Of a stretch of DNA of 64,000 nt, positions 1 to 7,356 are shown one piece after another (position 1 is the first letter of the stretch; the number at the start of each line of letters is the position of its first letter). Under the pieces are notes generated by a model. It saw only the letters and a program-made list of their open reading frames with translations. It was not told where the DNA came from and did no database searches. The stretch is from Streptomyces sp. CC0208. Lineage in GTDB: Bacteria; Actinomycetota; Actinomycetes; Streptomycetales; Streptomycetaceae. Both the position numbers and the translations under genes were made by a program. Where the stretch lies: NCBI RefSeq assembly GCF_003443735.1, contig NZ_CP031969.1, forward strand, positions 5,580,001 through 5,644,000. The letters are read 5' to 3'.

Positions 1-261
1 TCGGCGCACTCCTCGCACGGCGTTCCCGGCTACCCCGGGCGCGCGATGTTCCGGCCCGGCGCGACCAATGAGTACGTCACCCAGCTCGGCAGACAGCTGG
101 TGAAGAAAGGGTTCGGCAAGTACTACACGACCGGGCCGGGTCCGCGTTGGGGCGAGCCGGACCGGCGGGGCGTCGAGGCGTTCCAGCGAGCCCAGGGCTG
201 GCGGGGCGGCGCGGCGGACGGCTACCCGGGGCCCGAGACCTGGCGGCGGCTCTTCTCGTAA
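1..261 (+). CDS. Peptidoglycan-binding protein, C-terminal fragment
   Basis: The reading frame is open from the first base of the window, so the 5' end lies outside and only the last 86 residues are seen. The visible part, with a pattern like MFRPGATNEYVTQLGRQL, then WGEPDRRGVEAFQRAQGW and a C-terminal GPETWRRLF, is the PG_binding_1 repeat seen at the C terminus of many Streptomyces secreted cell-wall proteins. It should bind the peptidoglycan or another wall polymer. An internal ATG at 46 is probably not the start because coding-type sequence continues upstream of it. The catalytic or other N-terminal part cannot be judged from this window. Confidence 0.75.
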   Translation, partial: SAHSSHGVPGYPGRAMFRPGATNEYVTQLGRQLVKKGFGKYYTTGPGPRWGEPDRRGVEAFQRAQGWRGGAADGYPGPETWRRLFS

Positions 262-301
262 CCACCTGTGGTGACATCTGGCGCGGAGGCTGGAGACACG
301 C

Positions 302-1411
302 ATGACTACGACCACTTCACCCACACCGGAGTCCGAGGGGCACGCCCGCCCGGCCCGGCTCATCCAAAACGAGGCGACCACCGAGATCCCGGTCCATCTG
401 CTCTTCCGTGACGACCCGGACCCGGTGTCGGTACCGCTGAAGCCCGCGGTGGTGGCCCGCCGGCAGGGCACCGGAGAACAGCCCCGCCTGCGCAGGCCCG
501 ACCAAGTCACCCCGCGCCCCGCCCCCGTCGTCGACCCCGAACTGGCCGAGCGTCCCGCGCGGGTGCTGCCCGGCTCGGTGGGCGTCCTCGCCGGCACCTG
601 CGGGGTGGCCGGGTGCGCGGTCACCTCGTGGTGGGCCGGCGTGCTGCCGCGGCTCGCACTGGAGGCGTTCAGGGTCCCGGCGTTCGCGGGCGCGGGCCTC
701 GGCCCGGCGCAGTGGGCGGCGTACGCCGGAGCCGGTGCCCTCGGTCTGTTCGGCTTCGGCGGACTGGCCCGCGGCCGGACCGGGCGGGCCTGGGTGCTCG
801 GACTGTTCGGCCGCTACCGGGGGACCGTCCGGCGCACCGGCCTGATGTGGGTCAACCCGCTGCTGCTGCGCCGCCGGGTCGACGTACGGCTGCGGCACTG
901 GCGCGGCGAGCCGATGCCGGCCGCCGACCCGAGCGGGGTCGCGCTCCGGGTCGTGGTCCTCGTGGTGTGGCGGGTGCGCGACACCGCGCGGGCCACGCTC
1001 GGCGTCGACGATCACGAGACGTACCTGCGCGAGTGCGTCGAGGCCGCGCTCGCCCGGGTCCCGGTGGAGGCGCCGGGCTCGGGCCGCGGTTCGGCCGACG
1101 CGGCGGGGGAGGCGCTGACCCGGCTGGTGGCCGCGGAGACCGCGCCCGTCGGTGTCGAGGTGTTCTCGGTCCAGCCGCTGCGCGTCGAGTACGCCCCCGA
1201 GGTCGCCGCCGCGATGCACCGGCGCCGGATCGCCGCGCTGGACGCCCAGCACCGGTCCACCATGCTGACCTCGGTCGTGGACTCGGTCGAGGACACGGTG
1301 ACCCGGCTGACCATGCGGGGCCTGGTGGAACTGGACGACTACGAACGCAAGGCGCTGGTCAAGGACTTGACGGTGGCGTTCTGCGCGGGCCGCGGAGAAC
1401 AAGGGGCGTAG
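302..1411 (+). CDS. SPFH/band-7 domain membrane protein
   Basis: A 369-residue protein. A polar, proline-rich N terminus (about 1-90) is followed by two hydrophobic segments (about 92-112 and 135-155), then a region starting near RTGLMWVNPLLLRRRVDVRLRHW. The features VNPLL, a conserved hydrophobic strand (ALRVVVLVVWRVRDTARA) and a C-terminal helix (EVAAAMHRRRIAALDAQHR) are typical of the SPFH (stomatin/prohibitin/flotillin) fold, so the protein probably organises or stabilises membrane complexes. A GGAGG-like site at 284-291 lies upstream of the ATG at 302. The gene is 40 bp downstream of the wall-binding gene and could be cotranscribed. The specific partner is unknown. Confidence 0.75.
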   Translation: MTTTTSPTPESEGHARPARLIQNEATTEIPVHLLFRDDPDPVSVPLKPAVVARRQGTGEQPRLRRPDQVTPRPAPVVDPELAERPARVLPGSVGVLAGTCGVAGCAVTSWWAGVLPRLALEAFRVPAFAGAGLGPAQWAAYAGAGALGLFGFGGLARGRTGRAWVLGLFGRYRGTVRRTGLMWVNPLLLRRRVDVRLRHWRGEPMPAADPSGVALRVVVLVVWRVRDTARATLGVDDHETYLRECVEAALARVPVEAPGSGRGSADAAGEALTRLVAAETAPVGVEVFSVQPLRVEYAPEVAAAMHRRRIAALDAQHRSTMLTSVVDSVEDTVTRLTMRGLVELDDYERKALVKDLTVAFCAGRGEQGA

Positions 1412-1450
1412 TTGGTATGGACATGGTCAACGCTCAGTAATAATCTGGGA

Positions 1451-1466
1451 CTTGGTCTAGACCTGC
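1451..1466. promoter_or_regulatory. DasR-responsive element (dre) candidate
   Basis: The sequence CTTGGTCTAGACCTGC contains the perfect palindrome GGTCTAGACC (1454-1463), the core of the dre site bound by the N-acetylglucosamine-responsive GntR regulator DasR (consensus ACTGGTCTAGACCACT). It lies 42 bp upstream of the start of an AA10 oxygenase gene. Genes of the chitin/GlcNAc system are the classical DasR targets, so the position and gene content agree. Confidence 0.75.
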
Positions 1467-1507
1467 AAGCTCACTGAACCTCCCCCACGTTCTCCAGGAG
1501 CGGCAGC

Positions 1508-2113
1508 ATGCGCACAAAGACCAAGTGGTACGCCGCCGTGGTGGGCCTCGCCACCACCGGAGCCCTCGTGCTCTCCTCCGGCGGCGCCAGCGGCCACGGC
1601 TACACCGACCTCCCCATCAGCAGGCAGAAGCTCTGCCAGAACGGCACCGTGACGAACTGCGGCGACATCCAGTGGGAGCCGCAGAGCGTCGAGGGCCCCA
1701 AGGGCTTCCCGGCCGGCGGACCCGCCGACGGCCAGATATGCAACGGCGGCGTGAGCCGCTTCAGCCAGCTCAGCGCGCCCAGGACCCCGTCGGGCACGGC
1801 CTGGCCTGCGACCAAGGTGACGGGCGGCCAGAGCTACACCTTCCGCTGGCAGTTCACCGCCATGCACGCCACGACCGACTTCAAGTACTACGTCACCAAG
1901 GCGGGCTGGAACCAGAACCACAACCTGGCCCGCTCCGACCTCAACCTCACCCCGTTCCTGACCGTCCCCTACAACGGCCAGCGACCCCCTTCCACCCTCT
2001 CGCACAGCGGCACCCTGCCGTCCGGGCTCAGCGGACGGCATGTGATCGTCGCGGTGTGGACGATCGCCGACACGACGAACGCGTTCTACGCCTGCTCGGA
2101 CGTCACGTTCTGA
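1508..2113 (+). CDS. Lytic polysaccharide monooxygenase, AA10 family (chitin-binding protein)
   Basis: A 201-residue secreted protein. A signal peptide (residues 1-29, KTKWYAAVVGLATTGALVL core) ends so that His30 becomes the mature N terminus. His30 and His120 (in FTAMHATTDFKYY) form the copper histidine brace of AA10 enzymes, and Phe193 is the likely axial residue. Four Cys residues (43, 51, 78, 196) can form the usual disulfides. The protein is a single catalytic domain with no added binding module. It would oxidatively cleave crystalline chitin or cellulose outside the cell; AA10 substrate choice cannot be read reliably by eye, but the dre operator upstream favours chitin. The start is set by a CAGGAG site at 1495-1500. 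Confidence 0.92.
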   Translation: MRTKTKWYAAVVGLATTGALVLSSGGASGHGYTDLPISRQKLCQNGTVTNCGDIQWEPQSVEGPKGFPAGGPADGQICNGGVSRFSQLSAPRTPSGTAWPATKVTGGQSYTFRWQFTAMHATTDFKYYVTKAGWNQNHNLARSDLNLTPFLTVPYNGQRPPSTLSHSGTLPSGLSGRHVIVAVWTIADTTNAFYACSDVTF

Positions 2114-2169
2114 GCATCGCTTGAGACAGTCCAGACGTCCCCCGGGGTAGGTTCCCCCACACGATCACG

Positions 2170-2183
2170 CGATCACGTGATCG
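2170..2183. promoter_or_regulatory. 14-bp perfect palindrome upstream of the DUF3592 gene
   Basis: CGATCACGTGATCG is a perfect palindrome, preceded at 2162-2169 by another CGATCACG half, giving three half-sites in 22 bp. It ends 24 bp before the start codon at 2208, a position suited to an operator. I do not recognise a known regulator for it. Confidence 0.4.
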
Positions 2184-2207
2184 GTGCCTGACCTCGGGGG
2201 ATCTGTC

Positions 2208-2642
2208 ATGGACGTCTTCTTCTACCTCATTCCCGTCCAGCTCATGGCCGTGGCCCTGTTCGGCGCGTACCTCATGGTGCGGCGCTGGCTCCGGATACGC
2301 AGCGCCTGGCGGAGCGGGCTGACCGCCGAGGGGCGGTGCCTGCGGGTGTACGCCGTGGCGCACGGCGGCGGCGACAGCCGGGTGCGCACGAGCCTGCGTC
2401 ATGTATACGAGTTCAGGGCCCGGGACGGCCGGGCCGTCCGGTTCGAGGAGGAGGGCGGTCCGGGGACGACGCTCGAGGGCGATATCGTCACCGTCCACTA
2501 CGCCGACGGCCCGGACGTCGTGGCGACGGCCCGTCCCGGCCGTGGCGGACACGGGTGCGCCGCCTGCGCGGTGATCGCCATGGCCGGCGTGGTCGTGCTC
2601 GTCTGCGCGGTCTTCATGATCGCCCTCACCGCGATGTCCTAG
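2208..2642 (+). CDS. DUF3592-type membrane protein
   Basis: A 144-residue protein with one N-terminal transmembrane helix (about 4-24), a soluble central region (about 40-110) and a second helix near the C terminus (about 115-138). The central part (TAEGRCLRVYAV, then RHVYEFRARDGRAVRFEEEGGPGTTLEGDIVTVHYADGPD) has the pattern of DUF3592 proteins, whose function is unknown. The ATG at 2208 is preferred to an in-frame GTG at 2184 because a CGGGGGA ribosome-binding site lies at about 2195-2201. It is a single gene between the oxygenase and the acyl-CoA synthetase. Confidence 0.7.
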   Translation: MDVFFYLIPVQLMAVALFGAYLMVRRWLRIRSAWRSGLTAEGRCLRVYAVAHGGGDSRVRTSLRHVYEFRARDGRAVRFEEEGGPGTTLEGDIVTVHYADGPDVVATARPGRGGHGCAACAVIAMAGVVVLVCAVFMIALTAMS

Positions 2643-2684
2643 ACCCCTCCACATCTGACGAACCGTCAACTACCGTACGCCCCC

Positions 2685-4331
2685 ATGAACTCCAGGAGGC
2701 GTACGGTCGCGGAGCTCGTCGCAGGGCGGTGGGGCGACCACCGGCCCGGACTGTGGTTCGAGGGGCGGGTGCTCACCCACCACGACGTGGCGGCGAGCGC
2801 CGCCGTCCGGGCGGCACTGCTCACCGACCTGCTGCCGGGCGCCGGGGCCCACATCGGCGTGCTGCTCGACAACACCCCTGAGTACCCCATGTGGTTGAGC
2901 GCGGCGGCCCTCGCCCGCGCCGCCGTGGCCGGCATCAACCCCACCCGCCGGGGTCCGGAACTCGCCCGGGACATCCTGCACACCGAGTGCCGCCTGCTGG
3001 TCACCGAACCGTCCCAACTCCCCTTGCTGCGCGGCCTCGACCTCCCCGGTGTCCGCCTGCTGGTGACCGGCACCGAGGAGTACGACACCCTGCTGGCGCC
3101 CTACGCCGGCGCCGAACCGGACGCCTCCCGCGCCGCTCCCGCCGACCGGCTGCTGCTCTACTTCACCTCCGGCTCGACCGGCGCCCCCAAGGCCGCGCTG
3201 TGCTCCCAGGGTCGCCTCGCCGCCGCCGGGCGCTCGCTGGCCGAACAGTTCCGGCTCGGCCCGGACGGGATGCACTACATCTGCATGCCGATGTTCCACG
3301 GCAACGCGGTGATCGCCGACTGGGCGCCCGCGCTGGCGACCGGGGCGGGCATCGCGCTCAGGCGGCGGTTCTCGGCCTCGGGGTTCCTGGCGGACGTGCG
3401 CGCGTACGGGGCGACGTACTTCACCTATGTCGGCCGGGCGATCCAGTACGTCCTGGCCACCGAGGAGCGCGAGGACGACCGGGACAACCCGCTGCGGCTC
3501 GGCTTCGGCACGGAGGCGGGGGCGGTGGACGCGGCGGCCTTCGAGCGGCGGTTCGGGGTGCGGCTGGTGGAGGGGTACGGGTCCTCCGAGGGCGGCGCGG
3601 CGATCCAGTGGGCGCCGGGGACTCCGCGGGGCGCGGTCGGACGGGCGGGGCGCGGGCTCGTCGTACTCGATCAGGAGACGGGGCAGGAGTGTCCGCCGGC
3701 ACGGTTCGACGCGGCCGGGAGGCTGCTGAACGGGGACTCGGCGATAGGGGAGCTGGTGAACAGGGCCCCGAACCCCTTCGAGGGGTACTGGCGCAACCCC
3801 GAGGCGGAGGCCGAGCGCCGCCGGGGAGGGTGGTACTGGACCGGAGACCTCTTCTACCGGGACGCGGAGGGGTACCTCTACTTCGCGGGGCGCACCGACG
3901 ACCGGCTCCGCGTCGACAGTGAGAACCTGGCCGCCGCGATGATCGAGAACATCCTCGCGCGCTACGAGGGGGCGGTGGCCGTCGCCGTCTACGCGGTGCC
4001 CGATCCGGTGACCGGGGACCAGGTGATGGCGACGATCGCGGGAACCTTCGACCCGGAGACCTTCGCCGACTTCCTCGCCGCCCAGCCCGACCTCGGCACG
4101 AAGATGGCGCCCAGTTTCGTGCGGGTGGTGGACCGGATGCCGGTCACGGCAACGAACAAGATCAACCGAGCGCTGCTCAGGAAGGAGGGCCTGCGCTGCA
4201 CGGACCCGGTGTGGTGGCGGCCGCCGGGGACACGGACGTACCGACGCCTGGAAAACGCCGAAGGGCCCTTCGCTCCCACGAAAGGCCCTTCACCGGTGCG
4301 CCGCCAGGGACTCGAACCCCGGACCCGCTGA
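2685..4331 (+). CDS. AMP-binding acyl-CoA synthetase (FadD-like)
   Basis: A 548-residue ANL-superfamily enzyme that would activate a carboxylic acid to an acyl-adenylate and then an acyl-CoA. The P-loop-like motif LLYFTSGSTGAPKAA lies near residue 155, EGYGSSEGG near 300, WTGDLFYRDAEGYLYFAGRTDDRLR near 385-410, and the C-terminal catalytic lysine region ends in ATNKINRALLRKEGL. The family resembles long- or very-long-chain FadD17-type synthetases, but the substrate cannot be assigned. The last ~30 codons are odd: after about 4250 the frame runs through a terminator-like hairpin and a partial tRNA-Lys copy and stops inside it, so the natural tail (ending NAEGP...RRQGLEPRTR) is not family sequence. 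Confidence 0.85.
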   Translation: MNSRRRTVAELVAGRWGDHRPGLWFEGRVLTHHDVAASAAVRAALLTDLLPGAGAHIGVLLDNTPEYPMWLSAAALARAAVAGINPTRRGPELARDILHTECRLLVTEPSQLPLLRGLDLPGVRLLVTGTEEYDTLLAPYAGAEPDASRAAPADRLLLYFTSGSTGAPKAALCSQGRLAAAGRSLAEQFRLGPDGMHYICMPMFHGNAVIADWAPALATGAGIALRRRFSASGFLADVRAYGATYFTYVGRAIQYVLATEEREDDRDNPLRLGFGTEAGAVDAAAFERRFGVRLVEGYGSSEGGAAIQWAPGTPRGAVGRAGRGLVVLDQETGQECPPARFDAAGRLLNGDSAIGELVNRAPNPFEGYWRNPEAEAERRRGGWYWTGDLFYRDAEGYLYFAGRTDDRLRVDSENLAAAMIENILARYEGAVAVAVYAVPDPVTGDQVMATIAGTFDPETFADFLAAQPDLGTKMAPSFVRVVDRMPVTATNKINRALLRKEGLRCTDPVWWRPPGTRTYRRLENAEGPFAPTKGPSPVRRQGLEPRTR

Positions 4332-4708
4332 TGCTGTGTCTTCTGGGGGGTAACCCCCAGACCCCCAGCCGCCGTCTCGGCTCTCGGGGGAACGCCGAAG
4401 GGCCTCTCGCTCCCACGAGAGGCCCTTCACCGGTGCGCCGCCAGGGACTCGAACCCCGGACCCGCTGATGCTGTGTCTTCTGGGGGGTAACCCCCAGACC
4501 CCCAGCCGCCGTCTCGGCTCTCGGGGGAACGCCGAAGGGCCTCTCGCTCCCACGAGAGGCCCTTCACCGGTGCGCCGCCAGGGACTCGAACCCCGGACCC
4601 GCTGATGCTGTGTCTTCTGGGGGGTAACCCCCAGACCCCCAGCCGCCGTCTTGGCACTCGGGGGGAACGCCGAAGGGCCTCTCGCTCCCACGAGAGGCCC
4701 TTCACCGG
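4297..4708 (-). repeat. Three tandem 137/138-bp repeats carrying tRNA-Lys 3' halves
   Basis: Units start at 4297, 4434 and 4571, and the intact tRNA at 4709 continues the same phase (periods 137, 137 and 138 bp). Read on the minus strand, each unit begins with the last 36 nt of tRNA-Lys (anticodon-stem 3' strand, variable loop, T arm, acceptor 3' strand). It continues with a terminator-like hairpin (GAAGGGCCTCTC...GAGAGGCCCTTC) and a C/G-rich spacer containing a second small hairpin (CTGGGGGGTAACCCCCAG). The units are nearly identical; the unit next to the tRNA has a few differences (ttggcactcgggggg). Another hairpin copy lies at about 4258-4291. No integrase is nearby. Confidence 0.9.
4672..4703 (-). 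terminator. Intrinsic terminator of tRNA-Lys
   Basis: An inverted repeat of about 12 bp (GAAGGGCCTCTC / GAGAGGCCCTTC) with a short loop begins six bases past the 3' end of the tRNA on the minus strand. The same hairpin is present in each upstream repeat unit. Confidence 0.7.
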
Positions 4709-4782
4709 TGCGCCGCCAGGGACTCGAACCCCGGACCCGCTGATTAAGAGTCAGCTGCTCTAACCAACTGAGCTAGCGGCGC
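4709..4782 (-). tRNA. tRNA-Lys(CUU)
   Basis: A 74-nt cloverleaf read on the minus strand. The acceptor stem GCGCCGC pairs with GCGGCGC, the D arm is AGCTCAGTTGGTTAGAGC, the anticodon loop CTCTTAA carries anticodon CTT, and the T arm is GGGGTTCGAGTCCC. The CCA end is not encoded (CCGG follows the discriminator A). The sequence is identical to the second tRNA-Lys at 18814-18887. Confidence 0.97.
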
Positions 4783-4939
4783 ATGACTCTCGCCCTCCGC
4801 CTTCGGCGGCTGGCGACAGAGAAAATACTACCCGGTCTCAGAGGGTGCTTCTGACCACGCTCGAGTCGACCCACCCAGGGGCGCGGGGGCGACCAGCCCC
4901 CACGGCCCGCGGACGACGGGCGGCCTTCCTGCCCCGCTC

Positions 4940-5698
4940 CTAGATCGCCAGGGACAGCAGTACCGGAGCCGCCCCCCTGTTAAGGCGGTCCGTGGCCTGG
5001 CGCAGGCGGTGGGCCTGGTCGACCGGCAGGGACAGCGCGAGGCATCCCACCAGCGACCCCGCGGTGATCGGCACCGCCGCGCACACCGTGCCCACCGCGT
5101 ACTCCTGGAGGTCGAGGTGGGGGACCGTCGGCGGCTGGGCCTCCAGGCGGGAGAGCAGCAGCTTGTCGTTGGTGATGGTCCGCGAGGTGAGGCGGGTCAT
5201 GCGGTGCCGGGAGAGATGGTCCCGGCGGCCGTTGTGGTCGAGCTGGCTGAGCAGGCTCTTGCCGAGCGCGGTGGCGTGCGCGGAGGAGCGGAAGTCCACC
5301 CACTCGTTGACCGCCGGGGTCGCGGGGCCGTCGGCGTACTGGGCGATGGTGACCTCGCCGTCGACGTACCGGCTGATGTAGACGGCCGCGCCGATCGAGT
5401 CGCGCAGTTCGTCGAGGGTGCGCTGAAGCTGGTCGCGCAGGGCCTGGTCGCGTTCGTGGGTGGAGCTGAGCCTGGTCAGGGCCTCGCCCGTCACATACGC
5501 GCCGTCGGCGACCTGCTCGACGTACCCCTCGCGGCGCAGCATCCTCAGGAGCGTGGTCAGTCGCTCCGGGTCGAGGCCGGTGGTGCGGGCGAGTTCGGCG
5601 TCGGTGATTCCGGCGGTGTGCCGTGCCACGGTCTCCAGGACGCGCAGTGCGTCCTGGGCCGAGTGGTACGGCGCGGTCGGCTCGTGCTTCAGCGCCAC
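4940..5698 (-). CDS. IclR-family transcriptional regulator
   Basis: A 252-residue protein with an N-terminal winged helix-turn-helix (about residues 10-75: SAQDALRVLETVARH, ITDAELARTTGLDPERLTTLLRMLRREGYV) and a C-terminal IclR effector-binding domain (about 95-250: ATALGKSLLSQL, YAVGTVCAAVPI). The GTG at 5698 is chosen as start because AGGGGG precedes it by about 7 nt; the frame extends to 5728. It sits 220 bp beyond the 3' end of the ehuBCDA-like operon on the same strand. Context suggests it senses a transported substrate or breakdown product and controls this locus, but that is inferred. Confidence 0.88.
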   Translation of the reverse strand: MALKHEPTAPYHSAQDALRVLETVARHTAGITDAELARTTGLDPERLTTLLRMLRREGYVEQVADGAYVTGEALTRLSSTHERDQALRDQLQRTLDELRDSIGAAVYISRYVDGEVTIAQYADGPATPAVNEWVDFRSSAHATALGKSLLSQLDHNGRRDHLSRHRMTRLTSRTITNDKLLLSRLEAQPPTVPHLDLQEYAVGTVCAAVPITAGSLVGCLALSLPVDQAHRLRQATDRLNRGAAPVLLSLAI

Positions 5699-5851
5699 GG
5701 TGTTCCCCCTGCGCTCGCTCGGTCGCACTACTACTGGGCCGTAATCCAGACAGCGATCCCCTCCACGATAACCGGCAAAAGGCTTGTAGTGAGCGGCTGT
5801 TGACGAGATTCCGTCCCCGGGCCGTGCCTCTCAACAGGGGCGCTGACACGC

Positions 5852-5863
5852 TGGCATATGCCA
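5852..5863. promoter_or_regulatory. Palindrome TGGCATATGCCA, copy 1
   Basis: A perfect 12-bp palindrome in the intergenic region between ehuA and the IclR gene, 154 bp upstream of the IclR start. An identical copy (13 bp including a preceding C) occurs at 19557-19568. The regulator is not recognised; an IclR-family operator is one possibility. Confidence 0.4.
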
Positions 5864-5918
5864 AAGGCATGACCCGGGTCCGGGACCTCGAAGGTTGAAC
5901 CCTGTTCACTTCTCGCGG

Positions 5919-6716
5919 TCAGAGAACCGCGCTCAGAAATTCCCGGGTCCGGTCCTGTGCGGGGTCGCTGAAGATCTTCTCCGGCGGTCCCGACTCGATG
6001 ATCCGGCCCGAGTCGAACATCAGGACCTGGTCGGAGATGTCCCGGGCGAAGTTCATCTCATGGGTCACGCAGAGCATCGTGATGTCGGTGGTGCGGGCGA
6101 TGTCCCGCAGTACGTCGAGGACGCCGGCGACCAGTTCCGGGTCGAGCGCGGAGGTCACCTCGTCGAGCAGCAGCACCCGGGGCCGCATGGCCAGTGCCCG
6201 GGCGATCGCCACCCGCTGCTGCTGCCCGCCGGACAGCTGGGTCGGCCGGGCCCCGGCCTTGTCGGCGAGCCCCACCAGGTCGAGCAGCTCACGCGCGCGT
6301 GCCTCCGCCTCGTCCTTGGACATGCCGAGCACGGTGACGGGCGCCTCGGTGATGTTCCTGAGGACCGACATGTTCGGGAACAGGTTGAACTGCTGGAAGA
6401 CCATCCCGATCTTCTTGCGGACCTCGCGCAGCTGCTTCTCCGGCGCCGGGAACAGCTTCTCCCCGTCCACCGTGACCGTCCCCTCGTCGGGCTTGGTCAG
6501 CGTCATCAGCATGCGCAGGATCGTGGTCTTGCCGGACCCGGAGGGGCCGATCAGCGTCACGTGCTTGCCGGAGTCGACGGAGAAGTTCAGCCGGTCCAGG
6601 ACCGTGTTCGACCCGAAGCGCTTGGTCACGTCCTCGAAGCGGATCAGCTCACTGCCGTCCACCGGCGGGTTGGTGTTCGCGTCGGGTTCTTTCATGAGGG
6701 GAGTGTCAGCGGACAA
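5919..6716 (-). CDS. ehuA: Amino-acid/ectoine-type ABC transporter ATP-binding protein (EhuA-like)
   Basis: A 265-residue ABC ATPase of the polar amino acid uptake type. Walker A is GPSGSGKTT (about 59-67), the Q-loop region is GMVFQQFNLFPNMSV, the signature is LSGGQQQR, Walker B is VLLLDEVTSALD, and the H-loop is CVTHEM. It energises import through the two permeases encoded just upstream. The first bases overlap the end of the ehuD-like gene by 11 nt, so translation is probably coupled; an alternative ATG 7 codons later would remove the overlap. The Ehu name rests on the whole set (binding protein, two permeases, ATPase) and on EutA-like neighbours. The substrate could be ectoine or a related compound and is not proven. 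Confidence 0.75.
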   Translation of the reverse strand: MSADTPLMKEPDANTNPPVDGSELIRFEDVTKRFGSNTVLDRLNFSVDSGKHVTLIGPSGSGKTTILRMLMTLTKPDEGTVTVDGEKLFPAPEKQLREVRKKIGMVFQQFNLFPNMSVLRNITEAPVTVLGMSKDEAEARARELLDLVGLADKAGARPTQLSGGQQQRVAIARALAMRPRVLLLDEVTSALDPELVAGVLDVLRDIARTTDITMLCVTHEMNFARDISDQVLMFDSGRIIESGPPEKIFSDPAQDRTREFLSAVL

Positions 6717-7356
6717 GACGTCGCTCCAGGGATCGCAGAAGAAGGGAGGCCAGATAGGAGATGACGATGAAGGCCACGCCGATCACGGTCAGCGGCTCGG
6801 TGAACTGGAAGTGCTCCTGGGCGAACAGCCGCGCCTGGCCGAGCATCTCCAGGACCGTGATGACCATCAGCATCGGGATGTCCTTGAGCATCGAGATCAC
6901 GTAGTTGCCGAGGGCCGGCACGACCCGGCGGATCGCCTGCGGCAGGATCACCACCTGCCAGGTGCGCACCCGCGGGAGGTTCAGCGCCGTCGCCGCCTCC
7001 CACTGGCCGGCGGGCACCGCCTCGATACCGGCCCGGTAGACCTGCATCGTGTACGTCGAGTAGTGCAGGCCGATCCCGATGACACCGGTGGCCAGCGCCG
7101 AGAGGGTCACGCCCCACTCGGGCAGCACGTAGAAGAGGAAGAACAGCTGGACCAGCAGCGGGGTGTTGCGCACGAACTCCGTGACCACCCCGACCGGCCA
7201 GCGCACGAACCGCGAGGGCGCGCGCATCAGCAGCGCCCACACCAGGCCCAGCACGAACGAGATCAGCGAGCCGAGCGCGAGAGCCTGCAGGGTGACCAGC
7301 AGACCGTCCCAGAACTGCGGCATGAAGTCGCCTACGGCACTCCAGTCCCACTCCAT
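6706..7356 (-). CDS. ehuD: ABC transporter permease (EhuD-like)
   Basis: A 216-residue inner-membrane permease of the HisM/GlnP type with about five transmembrane helices. It has the cytoplasmic EAA-like loop EAVPAGQWEAATALNLPRVRTWQVVILPQAIRRVVP (about residues 113-148), which contacts the ATPase. The start codon shares one base with the stop of the preceding permease gene (TGATG), and its 3' end overlaps the ATPase gene, so the four genes form one operon. It pairs with the next permease to make the heterodimeric channel. Confidence 0.78.
   Translation of the reverse strand: MEWDWSAVGDFMPQFWDGLLVTLQALALGSLISFVLGLVWALLMRAPSRFVRWPVGVVTEFVRNTPLLVQLFFLFYVLPEWGVTLSALATGVIGIGLHYSTYTMQVYRAGIEAVPAGQWEAATALNLPRVRTWQVVILPQAIRRVVPALGNYVISMLKDIPMLMVITVLEMLGQARLFAQEHFQFTEPLTVIGVAFIVISYLASLLLRSLERRLVR

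Noticed and set aside
4290..4705. Long open frames on the minus strand through the repeat block (repeated GARGPSAFP-type sequence)
   Set aside because: They are translations of the repeated tRNA fragment and terminator hairpin, with no family similarity.
4297..4708. Possible CRISPR array
   Set aside because: The unit is 137 bp with only three near-identical copies; it consists of tRNA 3' halves and hairpins, with no short repeat/variable spacer pattern and no cas genes.
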